Part shown: positions 25,355 through 32,581 of the stretch, piece by piece
Layout: every line of letters begins with the position of its first letter
Position numbering within the stretch: the stretch's first letter is position 1
Source: JAUYIV01 sp040882645
GTDB lineage: Bacteria > Actinomycetota > Acidimicrobiia > Spongiisociales > UBA11373
Length of the DNA stretch: 36,968 bases
Assembly: GCA_040882645.1 (NCBI GenBank)
Contig: JBBEAX010000025.1
Span: forward strand, 1-36,968
Direction of reading: 5' to 3'
Program-made: the position numbers and the translations under genes
Notes under the pieces: generated by a model
Told to the model about the DNA's origin: nothing
Databases searched by the model: none
Seen by the model: only the letters and a program-made list of their open reading frames with translations

Positions 25355-26238
25355 GGCGTGGTTCCCTGTATCGCCACGAGTGGCCGGGCCATCGCCCCGA
25401 ACCGACGCTTGTACTCCTCGGTGCCCTTGAGGAAGTCGAACCGTTGCTTGCCGGCGGCCGCTGCCGCCCGGATCAGGCGGTCGCACAGCACGATTCCTGG
25501 TGAACCGGCCGCCGCCCCGGGATCGAACGAGGAGTTGTAGAGGTAATAGGTGTCCTCGTCCTCGAAGCCGAATGCGGCCGCCACGGGCCGCCCGCCCCCG
25601 TCGGTCAGAAGGTCGAGCACGGCTCCGGGGATTCGCAGCAGGTCCCGGAAAAACGCCTCCATGGCGTCGGTCATGAACTCGCCTTTCTCCCCGGGGGCGG
25701 CACGGTGCATCTCCACGAAGACCTCAAACCCCGAATCGGCTCTCCGCAGTCCCGGATCCCCCAAGTGCTCTTCGAACCGTCGAATCTTTCGCTTTATCTC
25801 GTGCCGATGCTTGCCGTCGAGGTTCAGGGTGTAATCGCCGTCAGTAAGGTCGACCACCATGGTCGCCGAATGCTCGGACGAGGCGACCGTCGCACCCGAT
25901 GCGGCCAGAGCCGCAATCAAGGGTCGGGCCGCCTCCCATGGCAGCGAGTCGAACTCGATGGCGCTCCCCGCCGGAACTGCAGACAGCAGCGACTCCACCA
26001 ACGCCGGCACGTCGGCTCCCAACGGTGAGTGGTAGTCGGTCAGATCTGCTTCGCCGGCGATGCGCACCACCCCATCACCGAGCACCAGAGGCAGCGCGGC
26101 GCCCGAGTGCTCCACTGCAATGGGGGTGCCGACTCCCCGATGCCGCCACCAAACTTCCACGAAATCGGCGCGCGGGAATGGCCCCACATGGGGGGCAAGG
26201 GGCGCTCCCGCCCGGTCAAGTGGCGACCACTCGCTCAT
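25351..26238 (-). CDS. FemAB/CelD-type GNAT acyltransferase
   Basis: 295 aa. The central KHRHEIKRKIRRFEEHLG and C-terminal FDFLKGTEEYKRRFG are characteristic of the CelD/BioF2-like GNAT family, which includes enzymes acting on cell-envelope polymers. Substrate is not evident. It overlaps both neighbours (ATGA with asparaginase, GTGA with the mshA-like gene). Confidence 0.8.
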   Translation of the reverse strand: MSEWSPLDRAGAPLAPHVGPFPRADFVEVWWRHRGVGTPIAVEHSGAALPLVLGDGVVRIAGEADLTDYHSPLGADVPALVESLLSAVPAGSAIEFDSLPWEAARPLIAALAASGATVASSEHSATMVVDLTDGDYTLNLDGKHRHEIKRKIRRFEEHLGDPGLRRADSGFEVFVEMHRAAPGEKGEFMTDAMEAFFRDLLRIPGAVLDLLTDGGGRPVAAAFGFEDEDTYYLYNSSFDPGAAAGSPGIVLCDRLIRAAAAAGKQRFDFLKGTEEYKRRFGAMARPLVAIQGTTP

Positions 26239-27170
26239 ACCAGCACTTCGAGGCGACCGACGGGCCGTCCTCCGCCCAGCACCGGAGGATTGGCGATCTC
26301 GGCCAACTGGGACCGGGGGTGGCCCGCCAGCATCCCCAGCCGATCGATCAGCGCTATCAGCCCCACCATGGCGGGGGCGCCCTGACCGGACCAGCACTTC
26401 ACGGCAAACCCGACGTCGCCCTCGAGCCAACCCGCTCCGATACACCCCATCGCCCCGCCCTTGACGACGGCGGGGAACCACCGGGCGAGGACCGCCTCGG
26501 CCCGGTCCCCGTCCGATGTCAGCGAGGCATACCGGGCCGAGTTCTCGGCGATGGGCCGCAGCTCCGGCTGGGTGACCGCCTGCGCGAAGAACCTCGCCAG
26601 CCCGACGACGTCGCCCCGCAGAACCGGAACTCCGCAGCCGTCCACGCCGGTAGGCGTCACCGGCGCCCCGATCATCTCGGTCGCGAACTCCACCACTTCC
26701 TGTTGCAGCGGGTGATCGGCCGGGGTGTAATCCAAGGGCCACCCCTGCGCCACACACGCTCGCAGCATCGCGGCGTGCTTTCCCGAGCAGTTGTGGAAAA
26801 GCGCGCTCTTGGCGTCGGTTCCCGCAGCCTTCAGCCGGGCCTCCTCGTCGGCGCTGGCAGGCCAATCCGGAGGGCAACGAAGGTGACTGGAATCCAATCC
26901 GACCTCGCCCAGCATCTTGGTGACGATCGACGTGTGAACCCGTTGGCCGCCGTGGCTCGCGGCCGCCAGCGCAAGTTGCTCAGGCCCGAGGTCGGCCCCA
27001 TTGCGAACGCACACGGCGGCTTGGAGGGGCTTCACCGCCGAGCGATAGAAGAAGGGTCGGTCGCGGTCCTCCCCCAGCACGGCCAGCACGCGCCCGGTCG
27101 AATCCACCGCAGCCGCCACAACTGGGTGAACCGCCTCGACCAGTCCGGACCTGACCGAGCCGACGATCAC
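26235..27170 (-). CDS. L-asparaginase II (rhizobial type)
   Basis: 311 aa, PF06089-type asparaginase, unrelated to the E. coli amidohydrolases. Motifs: FFYRSAVKPLQAA, ASHGGQRVH, LFHNCSGKHAAMLRAC (the Ser-Lys catalytic region) and TPTGVDGCGVPVL. It hydrolyses asparagine to aspartate and ammonia. The GTG start overlaps the RsiG-like stop (GTGA). Confidence 0.9.
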   Translation of the reverse strand: MIVGSVRSGLVEAVHPVVAAAVDSTGRVLAVLGEDRDRPFFYRSAVKPLQAAVCVRNGADLGPEQLALAAASHGGQRVHTSIVTKMLGEVGLDSSHLRCPPDWPASADEEARLKAAGTDAKSALFHNCSGKHAAMLRACVAQGWPLDYTPADHPLQQEVVEFATEMIGAPVTPTGVDGCGVPVLRGDVVGLARFFAQAVTQPELRPIAENSARYASLTSDGDRAEAVLARWFPAVVKGGAMGCIGAGWLEGDVGFAVKCWSGQGAPAMVGLIALIDRLGMLAGHPRSQLAEIANPPVLGGGRPVGRLEVLV

Positions 27171-27709
27171 CCGCGGGCGAGCAACTCACCGGGATCGGCC
27201 AGGCCCTCCCGATAGCGGCGAGTCAGCTCTTCCTGGAGCCGGTCGAGGGCAGCGTGGGCGATACGGCGTTGGTGCGAGATGGCTGCTTCGACTTCCGTGA
27301 GAAACGCTTGCGTCTCCCGCAGGTCGTCGTCGGTCACCGACGGCAGCCGGGTGAGGAAATCCCCTTCGAGCGCCCGGTCCACGAGCCTCCTGCCTGGGGA
27401 GGGGATGTCGGGAACCTCAACCGAAATCATCCGCTCGGGGAGCCCGTCGGACGACTTGTAGGCGCCTTCGGACAGGATCCGGGGCAACGCGTCGATGAGA
27501 GAGTCCGTCTCGTCGCCAGCCCGGCGCCGCATCTCGAAGGCGGCCAGGTCCATCCGCCCGTGCAGCATCCGGCGGTAGTACGAGAGTTCCACGTCGAGGT
27601 CGTCACACATTTGCCTTCGGGAGCGGACAACCTCGGTGGTCAGATCCTCGAGGTTCACGAGAAAGCCCGGATCCTGGATCTGATCGATGCGGCGGCGACT
27701 GTCGGTCAT
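27167..27709 (-). CDS. RsiG-like family protein with a diverged c-di-GMP motif
   Basis: 180 aa, helical. Residues 26-60 resemble RsiG, the actinobacterial anti-sigma factor that binds c-di-GMP: E-x3-S is present in TTEVVRSRRQ and is followed by ELSYYRRMLHGRMDL, the RsiG LSYxRRLLQGRxDI region. The next motif positions (R, Q, D in RsiG) read Q, D, E here, so c-di-GMP binding is doubtful. ATG 27709 is preferred; ATG 27733 is an alternative. TACCCT ends 9 nt before 27709. It heads the four-gene operon down to the mshA-like gene. No WhiG-type sigma factor is in the window. Confidence 0.6.
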   Translation of the reverse strand: MTDSRRRIDQIQDPGFLVNLEDLTTEVVRSRRQMCDDLDVELSYYRRMLHGRMDLAAFEMRRRAGDETDSLIDALPRILSEGAYKSSDGLPERMISVEVPDIPSPGRRLVDRALEGDFLTRLPSVTDDDLRETQAFLTEVEAAISHQRRIAHAALDRLQEELTRRYREGLADPGELLARG

Positions 27710-27759
27710 GTGCGGTACAGGGTAACGGGCCATCGACGGCGCTTGGCTATTGACGACCT

Positions 27760-27955
27760 GGCGGGCCTAACAGGATGGAACGCGACCTGCTCCCTGACGG
27801 CCACGGCGGGGTTGGGGCCCCGCATCCGTGCCCCGCGCGATGGAGTTCGGCGAAGCCGAACTCCCAAGCTGCCCGAAGGGCAGCCGTCGACCCGGCGTCT
27901 GTTCGGCCCGAAGGGCCGAAGTCGGCCCGGGAATCGACAGGGCGGGCCTAACAGG
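27760..27955. repeat. 15-bp direct repeats enclosing three GAA-triloop hairpins
   Basis: GGCGGGCCTAACAGG occurs perfectly at 27760-27774 and 27941-27955; the second copy contains the stop codon of the M23 gene. Between them are three perfect hairpins, all with a GAA loop closed by C-G: 27842-27864 (10 bp), 27868-27884 (7 bp) and 27902-27920 (8 bp). They lie downstream of the M23 gene and could terminate it. Confidence 0.8.
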
Positions 27956-29075
27956 TCGCAGCCACCGTGGGGTACGGGTTGACCGCGGTGATGCCGCCCG
28001 GGTAGATGCCGAAGTGAAGGTGATAAGCGCCGGGTGGCGGGTTGCCGGTGTCACCGACGTAGCCGATCACCTGGCCGTGGCTCACCCGCTGCCCGCTGGA
28101 GAGCCCCGCCGGGTAGGAGTCGAGGTGGGCGTAGAAGTAGTTGACGCCGTGATCTGCGTACAGCCAGACGATGTACCCGCCGAGGCCGTCGTACGACTTG
28201 CGAATGGTCCCGTCACCCACCGCCACCAGCGGGGTGCCGCGGGGGCTGAACATGTCGGTTCCTTTGTGGGTGCGGGTGCCGCCCGAGCGAGGCGCTCCCC
28301 AGGTGTCGTTGAAGAAGGTGGGGCCGTCGATGGGGCAGATGAAGCCCGGGGTCACCCACATCGGGACTCCGAGCGGCGGAGCGCCAAGGGCGGCGCGCAT
28401 CTCGTCGCGGCGGCGCTGCTCCTCGGCTTCGATTCGCAGTTGCTCGGCCAGCTCTGCCTCGGCTTCCTCGAGCACCTCCTCGGCGGCCTCGAAGGTCTCG
28501 TCGGCCGATTCGAACAACACGTTCATCCGCGCCACGACGGCCTCGGCTTCGAACCGCAACGCCGCGATGCGCTCGGTATCGGCGTCGAGGCTCGTCCGCA
28601 GCCGGTCCATCTCGGCAGTGGCGGCGACCAGGCTGTCGAGCGCAGCCGAGTCCGACTCCACGGCGATCGAAAGGACTTCTCGGGCGATGATGCTCTGCTG
28701 CACTTCTTCGGGCGAGAACATCCGGGCGATCGGGTCGCGGGTGTCGCCGTTCATGTACGACTCGACCGCGCGGTGCCGTATCTGGTCACGCAACTCGAGT
28801 GTGCGGTTCTCGTAGATCTCCAACTGGCTGCGCAGCCGTCCGATTCGAAAGGTCAGTTCCTCCAGTTCGGAGCGGATCGCCTCGTAGGAGGTCACCGCGG
28901 CCTCCAGGTCCTCGAGGGCGGCCGCCCTCTCCAGGGCGGCAGCTTCGGCCTCCTGGCGCGCGCGTTCGACCTCCCCTTCATCGATCGAAAAGGCAGGTGC
29001 CGTGCTCGAGAGCACCAGGGCGAGAAGGGCGAGGGCCGTAGCCACTCGCGGTAGCCGCCAGGTCACGCCGAGCAT
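27948..29075 (-). CDS. Secreted coiled-coil M23 metallopeptidase
   Basis: 375 aa. Signal peptide at 1-30 (LALLALVLSSTAPAFS), long coiled coil (about 33-235, Glu/Ala/Leu-rich), then an M23 LytM-type domain with zinc ligands in HKGTDM (H..D) and the HLHFG motif. This is the EnvC/NlpD-like layout of peptidoglycan endopeptidases or their regulators in cell separation. All catalytic motifs look intact. The stop codon lies in a 15-bp direct repeat. Confidence 0.9.
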   Translation of the reverse strand: MLGVTWRLPRVATALALLALVLSSTAPAFSIDEGEVERARQEAEAAALERAAALEDLEAAVTSYEAIRSELEELTFRIGRLRSQLEIYENRTLELRDQIRHRAVESYMNGDTRDPIARMFSPEEVQQSIIAREVLSIAVESDSAALDSLVAATAEMDRLRTSLDADTERIAALRFEAEAVVARMNVLFESADETFEAAEEVLEEAEAELAEQLRIEAEEQRRRDEMRAALGAPPLGVPMWVTPGFICPIDGPTFFNDTWGAPRSGGTRTHKGTDMFSPRGTPLVAVGDGTIRKSYDGLGGYIVWLYADHGVNYFYAHLDSYPAGLSSGQRVSHGQVIGYVGDTGNPPPGAYHLHFGIYPGGITAVNPYPTVAATC

Positions 29076-29140
29076 CGTATGTCGGCCTGGGGATAAGTCA
29101 CGGTAATTCCTCTTCGGCGGATTCGCCCGGGGAGTGGACC

Positions 29141-29307
29141 GATACGCGATAAGCAATACGCAATACGCGATACGACGGAACGGTGAACTCGCATGGGTAC
29201 GCGATCGCCCTCCGTCTTGCGGAACTGGCGATTCGAAGGCGTGGTGAACTCGAAGCAACGCGATCGCCCGTTCCTTCGTATCGCGTATCGCTTATTGCTT
29301 ATCGCGC
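29141..29307. repeat. Heptad island with two inverted 45-nt cores between the M23 gene and hisC
   Basis: The left arm (from 29141) is gatacgc gataagc aatacgc aatacgc gatacga. Two core copies follow in reverse orientation (29174-29216 and 29234-29277), each with GCGATCGC. The right arm is gtatcgc gtatcgc ttattgc ttatcgc, ending 7 nt before the hisC -10. Codons through it are open in the hisC frame from 29193 but are repeat. Confidence 0.85.
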
Positions 29308-29313
29308 TTGGGC

Positions 29314-29319
29314 TAGCGT
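29314..29319 (+). promoter_or_regulatory. Putative leaderless -10 of hisC
   Basis: TAGCGT ends 8 nt before ATG 29328, just after the heptad arm. Confidence 0.4.
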
Positions 29320-29327
29320 CCCTGAGC

Positions 29328-30407
29328 ATGGCGCCGCGCTATCGACCGGACCTCGATCGCATCCACCCCTACCGGCCGGGCCGACCGATCGCCGAGGTCG
29401 CCGCCGAGTACGGCCTGGCCGATGTCATCAAGCTCGCTTCGAACGAGAGCCCGGAACCTCCGTTCCCCGAGGTGCAGCAGGTGATCGCTGCGCACGCCTC
29501 CACCCTCAACCGGTACCCGGACAATGCGAAGCCACTGCTGGTCGGGGCCCTCGCCGATCACCTCGCGGTGCCCGCCGAGCGCATCTGGTGCGGCGGGGCC
29601 AGCAACGAGTTGATGCTGATAACCGCTTTCGCGATGGGCGGCCCGGGCACCTCCTCGGTGTACGGATGGCCTTCTTTCAGCCTCTATCAGATCGCATCGC
29701 GCGCGGCGTTCGCCGATGACATCGCGGTGCCGCTGGACGACCGGTATCGTCACGACCTCGAGGCCATGCGAATGGCGGTCAGATCCGACACCACGGTGGT
29801 TTACGTCTGCAACCCGAACAACCCGACCAGCACCCATGTCGCCGGTGATGCCCTCGAAGCGTTCATCGACTCGGTGCCCGACCACGTGCTGGTGGTCATC
29901 GATGAGGCCTACGCCGAGTTCGCCATCAGCCCCGACTTTCGCTCGATGATCCCCCTCGCCGCCGAACGAGACAATGTCATGGTGACCCGGACCTTTTCGA
30001 AGGTCTACGGCCTCGCCGGGCTCCGGATCGGGTACGCCATCACCCACCCGGAGTCGATCGAGCACTTCCGGCGGATCCAGCTGCCGTTCACCGTGAACAC
30101 CCTTGGCGAGGTCGCCGCCACCGAGGCGCTTCGCCACCAGCACCGGGTGAAGGAGCGCGTCGCCCGCAACGCCGAGGCGGTGGAGTTTCTGAGTGGAGCT
30201 CTCCTCGCCCGCGACATCGAGGTAGCCGACAGCCAGACCAACTTCGTGTACGCCAACTTCCGTGAGGATGGAAAGGCAGTCACCCAGACCCTGCTCGAGC
30301 AAGGCATCATCGTCCGCCCGGTGATCCCCGAAGGCTGGCTGAGAATCACCGCAGGAAGCCCTGAGGAGAACGAGCGTTTCGCGCGCGCGCTCGACCGCCC
30401 GAGGTAA
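29328..30407 (+). CDS. hisC: Histidinol-phosphate aminotransferase family protein
   Basis: 359 aa PLP-dependent fold-type I aminotransferase. Motifs: KLASNESPEPPFPEV near the N-terminus, VCNPNNPTSTHV, VVIDEAYAEF, and the PLP lysine in TRTFSKVYGLAGLRIGY. HisC transaminates histidinol phosphate; relatives act on aromatic amino acids, which could link it to the tyrosine genes nearby, as no other his gene is present. Start chosen at MAPRYRPDLDRIHPY because upstream codons are repeat and a -10 sits 8 nt before it. Confidence 0.85.
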   Translation: MAPRYRPDLDRIHPYRPGRPIAEVAAEYGLADVIKLASNESPEPPFPEVQQVIAAHASTLNRYPDNAKPLLVGALADHLAVPAERIWCGGASNELMLITAFAMGGPGTSSVYGWPSFSLYQIASRAAFADDIAVPLDDRYRHDLEAMRMAVRSDTTVVYVCNPNNPTSTHVAGDALEAFIDSVPDHVLVVIDEAYAEFAISPDFRSMIPLAAERDNVMVTRTFSKVYGLAGLRIGYAITHPESIEHFRRIQLPFTVNTLGEVAATEALRHQHRVKERVARNAEAVEFLSGALLARDIEVADSQTNFVYANFREDGKAVTQTLLEQGIIVRPVIPEGWLRITAGSPEENERFARALDRPR

Positions 30408-30415
30408 AGCCAAGG

Positions 30416-30715
30416 CGCGATTCGCAATACGCGATACGCGATACGAAGGAACCGGCGATCGCGTGAGCGCGAGTCCACCCGTTCGGTCGAATCGCGAATT
30501 GCGGCCGAGCGCAGCGAGGCCCTGCGCGATACGAAGGATCGGGCGACCGCGTCCGCAGGAGTTCACCCGTTCCGTCGCCAATTGCCAATTGCGGGCCGAG
30601 CGAAGCGAGGGCCCATACGCCATACGAAGGAGCCGGCGATCGCGTCCCTACGAGTTCACCGTTCCGTCGTATCGCGTATCGCGTATCGCGTATTGCGGGC
30701 CGAGCGAAGCGAGGC
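30416..30715. repeat. Three tandem composite heptad elements in the hisC/MoaD-fusion convergent gap
   Basis: The 308-bp gap is entirely repeat. Three units (about 30418-30521, 30522-30610 and 30611-30715) each have left heptads (ATACGCG type), a core (30445-30489, 30533-30577, 30626-30669; 44-45 nt), right heptads and the tail GGCCGAGCGAAGCGAGGCC or a variant. Right-arm families differ: aatcgcg, gccaatt and gtatcgc. The last tail forms the stop codon of the next gene on the minus strand. Confidence 0.85.
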
Positions 30716-31696
30716 CTAAGAAAGAACCGTCAGCAGGGTCCAGAAGGCGGCGACGGCGATCACCACTCCGTCGAGATAGGAGAGGCTGCCCGGCGCGTGG
30801 CCGCCGGCAAAAAATCCTCCGGCCCTGACGAGCATGCCGAGATTCCGCCCCGCGACGAGCGCGATGGCGCCGGCGACTGCTCCGGCGATCGCCGCAAGCA
30901 GGTCGGGGGCCCAGAATGCCCCGGCCACCGCCCCGCCGAGGATGGCCCCGATGAGCATCGCTACCAGCGGGTCGACGATCGGCATCTCAGACCGGTCCGA
31001 CAGCCAGGACACGAAGACGGCAACCGCGGCGACGAACAGGAAGACTTGGGTCTCTTCATACGATCGCAAGCGCAGCATCACCAGGGCCGACGATCCCAGC
31101 GCGGAGGACATCGCGATCATGGCCCCGGCCGTGATCGAATCGATCTCACGCAGCCGATGGGAGAAGACGCTCCACGTCAGCGCGAGCAGCACCGCCCCGA
31201 TGGTGGCCGCTGCCGCCCCGTTCGCTCCGAATCGGTAGGTGGCAAGCACCCCGCCCAGAGCAGCGGCGATCGCGGGAACCGATGCAACCGGGAGATCACG
31301 CCGCTCCGCCGCGGTGGTGATGTCGAAAGCCCAGACCCCGACGACCAACACCACCATCACCGCGAACCACTGCAGCGAGACCGCGTTGGCCCCGAACAGC
31401 GTGGCAGCCAGGATTCCGACGATGCCGATCTCGATGGCCATCGGCGAACGCACGAGCATCGCCCCTCCCGACACGGGGGGGATCGCCGCCACCTCCGAGT
31501 CCGCGGACACCGTGGAGCCGCGGCTCGCTCGCTCGCCGTCTACCCACACCTGTGCAGGCCCGAGAGCGCGTGCGAAGTCGGATCCGAATCGGGCGATGGC
31601 CCCTTCGAGCACCTCGTCGACCGTGCCGCCGTCGACATCGACCGCGCCGGTGCCGGCGATCTCCCGCAAGTTGGCGAACAGCCTGAGCCGCGCCAT
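30716..31696 (-). CDS. MoaD/ThiS-type ubiquitin-like domain fused to a CdsA-like membrane domain
   Basis: 326 aa. Residues 1-78 are a complete MoaD-like sulfur-carrier domain (RLRLFANLREIAGTG ... EVAAIPPVSGG) whose Gly-Gly, normally C-terminal, is at 77-78. It continues in frame into about eight membrane helices resembling CdsA phosphatidate cytidylyltransferase, ending with GRNLGMLVRAGGFFAGGH and LSYLDGVV, but the usual CdsA Ser-x-x-Lys-Arg/Asp residues are not recognisable. The GGAGGG coding Gly-Gly lies just upstream of an in-frame ATG (31459), so the membrane domain may also be made alone. The start overlaps the MaoC stop by 1 nt. Confidence 0.75.
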   Translation of the reverse strand: MARLRLFANLREIAGTGAVDVDGGTVDEVLEGAIARFGSDFARALGPAQVWVDGERASRGSTVSADSEVAAIPPVSGGAMLVRSPMAIEIGIVGILAATLFGANAVSLQWFAVMVVLVVGVWAFDITTAAERRDLPVASVPAIAAALGGVLATYRFGANGAAAATIGAVLLALTWSVFSHRLREIDSITAGAMIAMSSALGSSALVMLRLRSYEETQVFLFVAAVAVFVSWLSDRSEMPIVDPLVAMLIGAILGGAVAGAFWAPDLLAAIAGAVAGAIALVAGRNLGMLVRAGGFFAGGHAPGSLSYLDGVVIAVAAFWTLLTVLS

Positions 31697-32529
31697 CAGC
31701 CTGCCGTCGCCTCGAAGACTCCCTGCATCACGACCTTCCCGTCGGGCCGAACCGTCTCGAAGTGATGACCGACAGGGGTGTCCCAGACCCTGGTGGTCAG
31801 CTCGCTACCGGGAAACACCACATCGGTGAATCTGACCTTGACACGGCGAACCCGGGCCGGGTCGGAACCGGCACGGTGCTCCACCAGGCCCCCGGTGACG
31901 AGGGACAGTGTGCCCAGGCCGTGGTTGATGACGCCCGGAAGGCCGACCATCCGGGCCACCGCCTCATCGAGATGAATCGGGTTGTGGTCGCCACCAGCGG
32001 CTGCGTACCGAGTGGGCATGTCATCGGCCACCCAACTACCGAAGGAAACCGCCGGAGACCCCCGATCGGGAGCGGGCTCCTTGGTGGTTGCGGGCTGCTC
32101 CCGGCCGCTGCCTGCTCCGCGGACCACGATGGTGGCTCGCTGCTCGTTGACCTTCTCACCGGTGACCGAGGTGGCGTCGACCCGAATCACGAAAACCCCG
32201 TTGCGTCCCTTGTCCTCCACCGACTCGAGTGTGGGGGTGAACACCAGCGCGTCTCCCGGGCGAATCGGGCGATGGTGGATGATTTCCTCCTCGCCGTGGA
32301 GGATCATCAACGGGTTCTCGACATTGAGTTCCCGGTCGGTGGTAACGGCGCCCATGAGGGGGAAGCCGGGCACGACGGGGAATATCGGCGAAGCCACCTG
32401 GTCGGGTCCCTCGCCGTACCGGGGGTTCGGGTCACCCGAGGCGACGGCGTATGCCTGGATCTCTTCGCCGGTGATCGTCCGCTCGACCGGCTCGTAGACC
32501 TTCCCGCCGAGAGCAAAGTTGAGGGGCAT
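31696..32529 (-). CDS. Double-hotdog MaoC-like dehydratase/hydratase
   Basis: 277 aa. The N-terminal hotdog domain (1-140) resembles the FAS1/HadA-type MaoC N domain. The C-terminal domain has the hydratase motif YAAAGGDHNPIHLDEAVARMVGLPGVINHG (Asp and His present, near residues 190-220). Such proteins hydrate or dehydrate acyl-CoA or acyl-ACP. ATG 32529 is chosen because TACCCT ends 7 nt upstream (32537-32542) and the family starts at PLNFALGGKVYEP. Confidence 0.85.
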   Translation of the reverse strand: MPLNFALGGKVYEPVERTITGEEIQAYAVASGDPNPRYGEGPDQVASPIFPVVPGFPLMGAVTTDRELNVENPLMILHGEEEIIHHRPIRPGDALVFTPTLESVEDKGRNGVFVIRVDATSVTGEKVNEQRATIVVRGAGSGREQPATTKEPAPDRGSPAVSFGSWVADDMPTRYAAAGGDHNPIHLDEAVARMVGLPGVINHGLGTLSLVTGGLVEHRAGSDPARVRRVKVRFTDVVFPGSELTTRVWDTPVGHHFETVRPDGKVVMQGVFEATAG

Positions 32530-32536
32530 CGGCAGA

Positions 32537-32542
32537 AGGGTA
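32537..32542 (-). promoter_or_regulatory. Putative leaderless -10 of the MaoC-like gene
   Basis: TACCCT on the minus strand ends 7 nt before ATG 32529. Confidence 0.4.
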
Positions 32543-32581
32543 CCGTGGCGGTTCGGCGCTTCGACGCCCAACGGGCGGAGA

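Noticed and set aside
29193..29327. N-terminal extension of hisC through the open frame from 29193
   Set aside because: These codons are repeat arms and cores, the family begins at 29328, and a -10 box lies directly before that ATG. The same reasoning excludes the long frames upstream of nuoE (to 5095), threonine aldolase (10117), the CcoNO-like gene (14801) and rex (21553).
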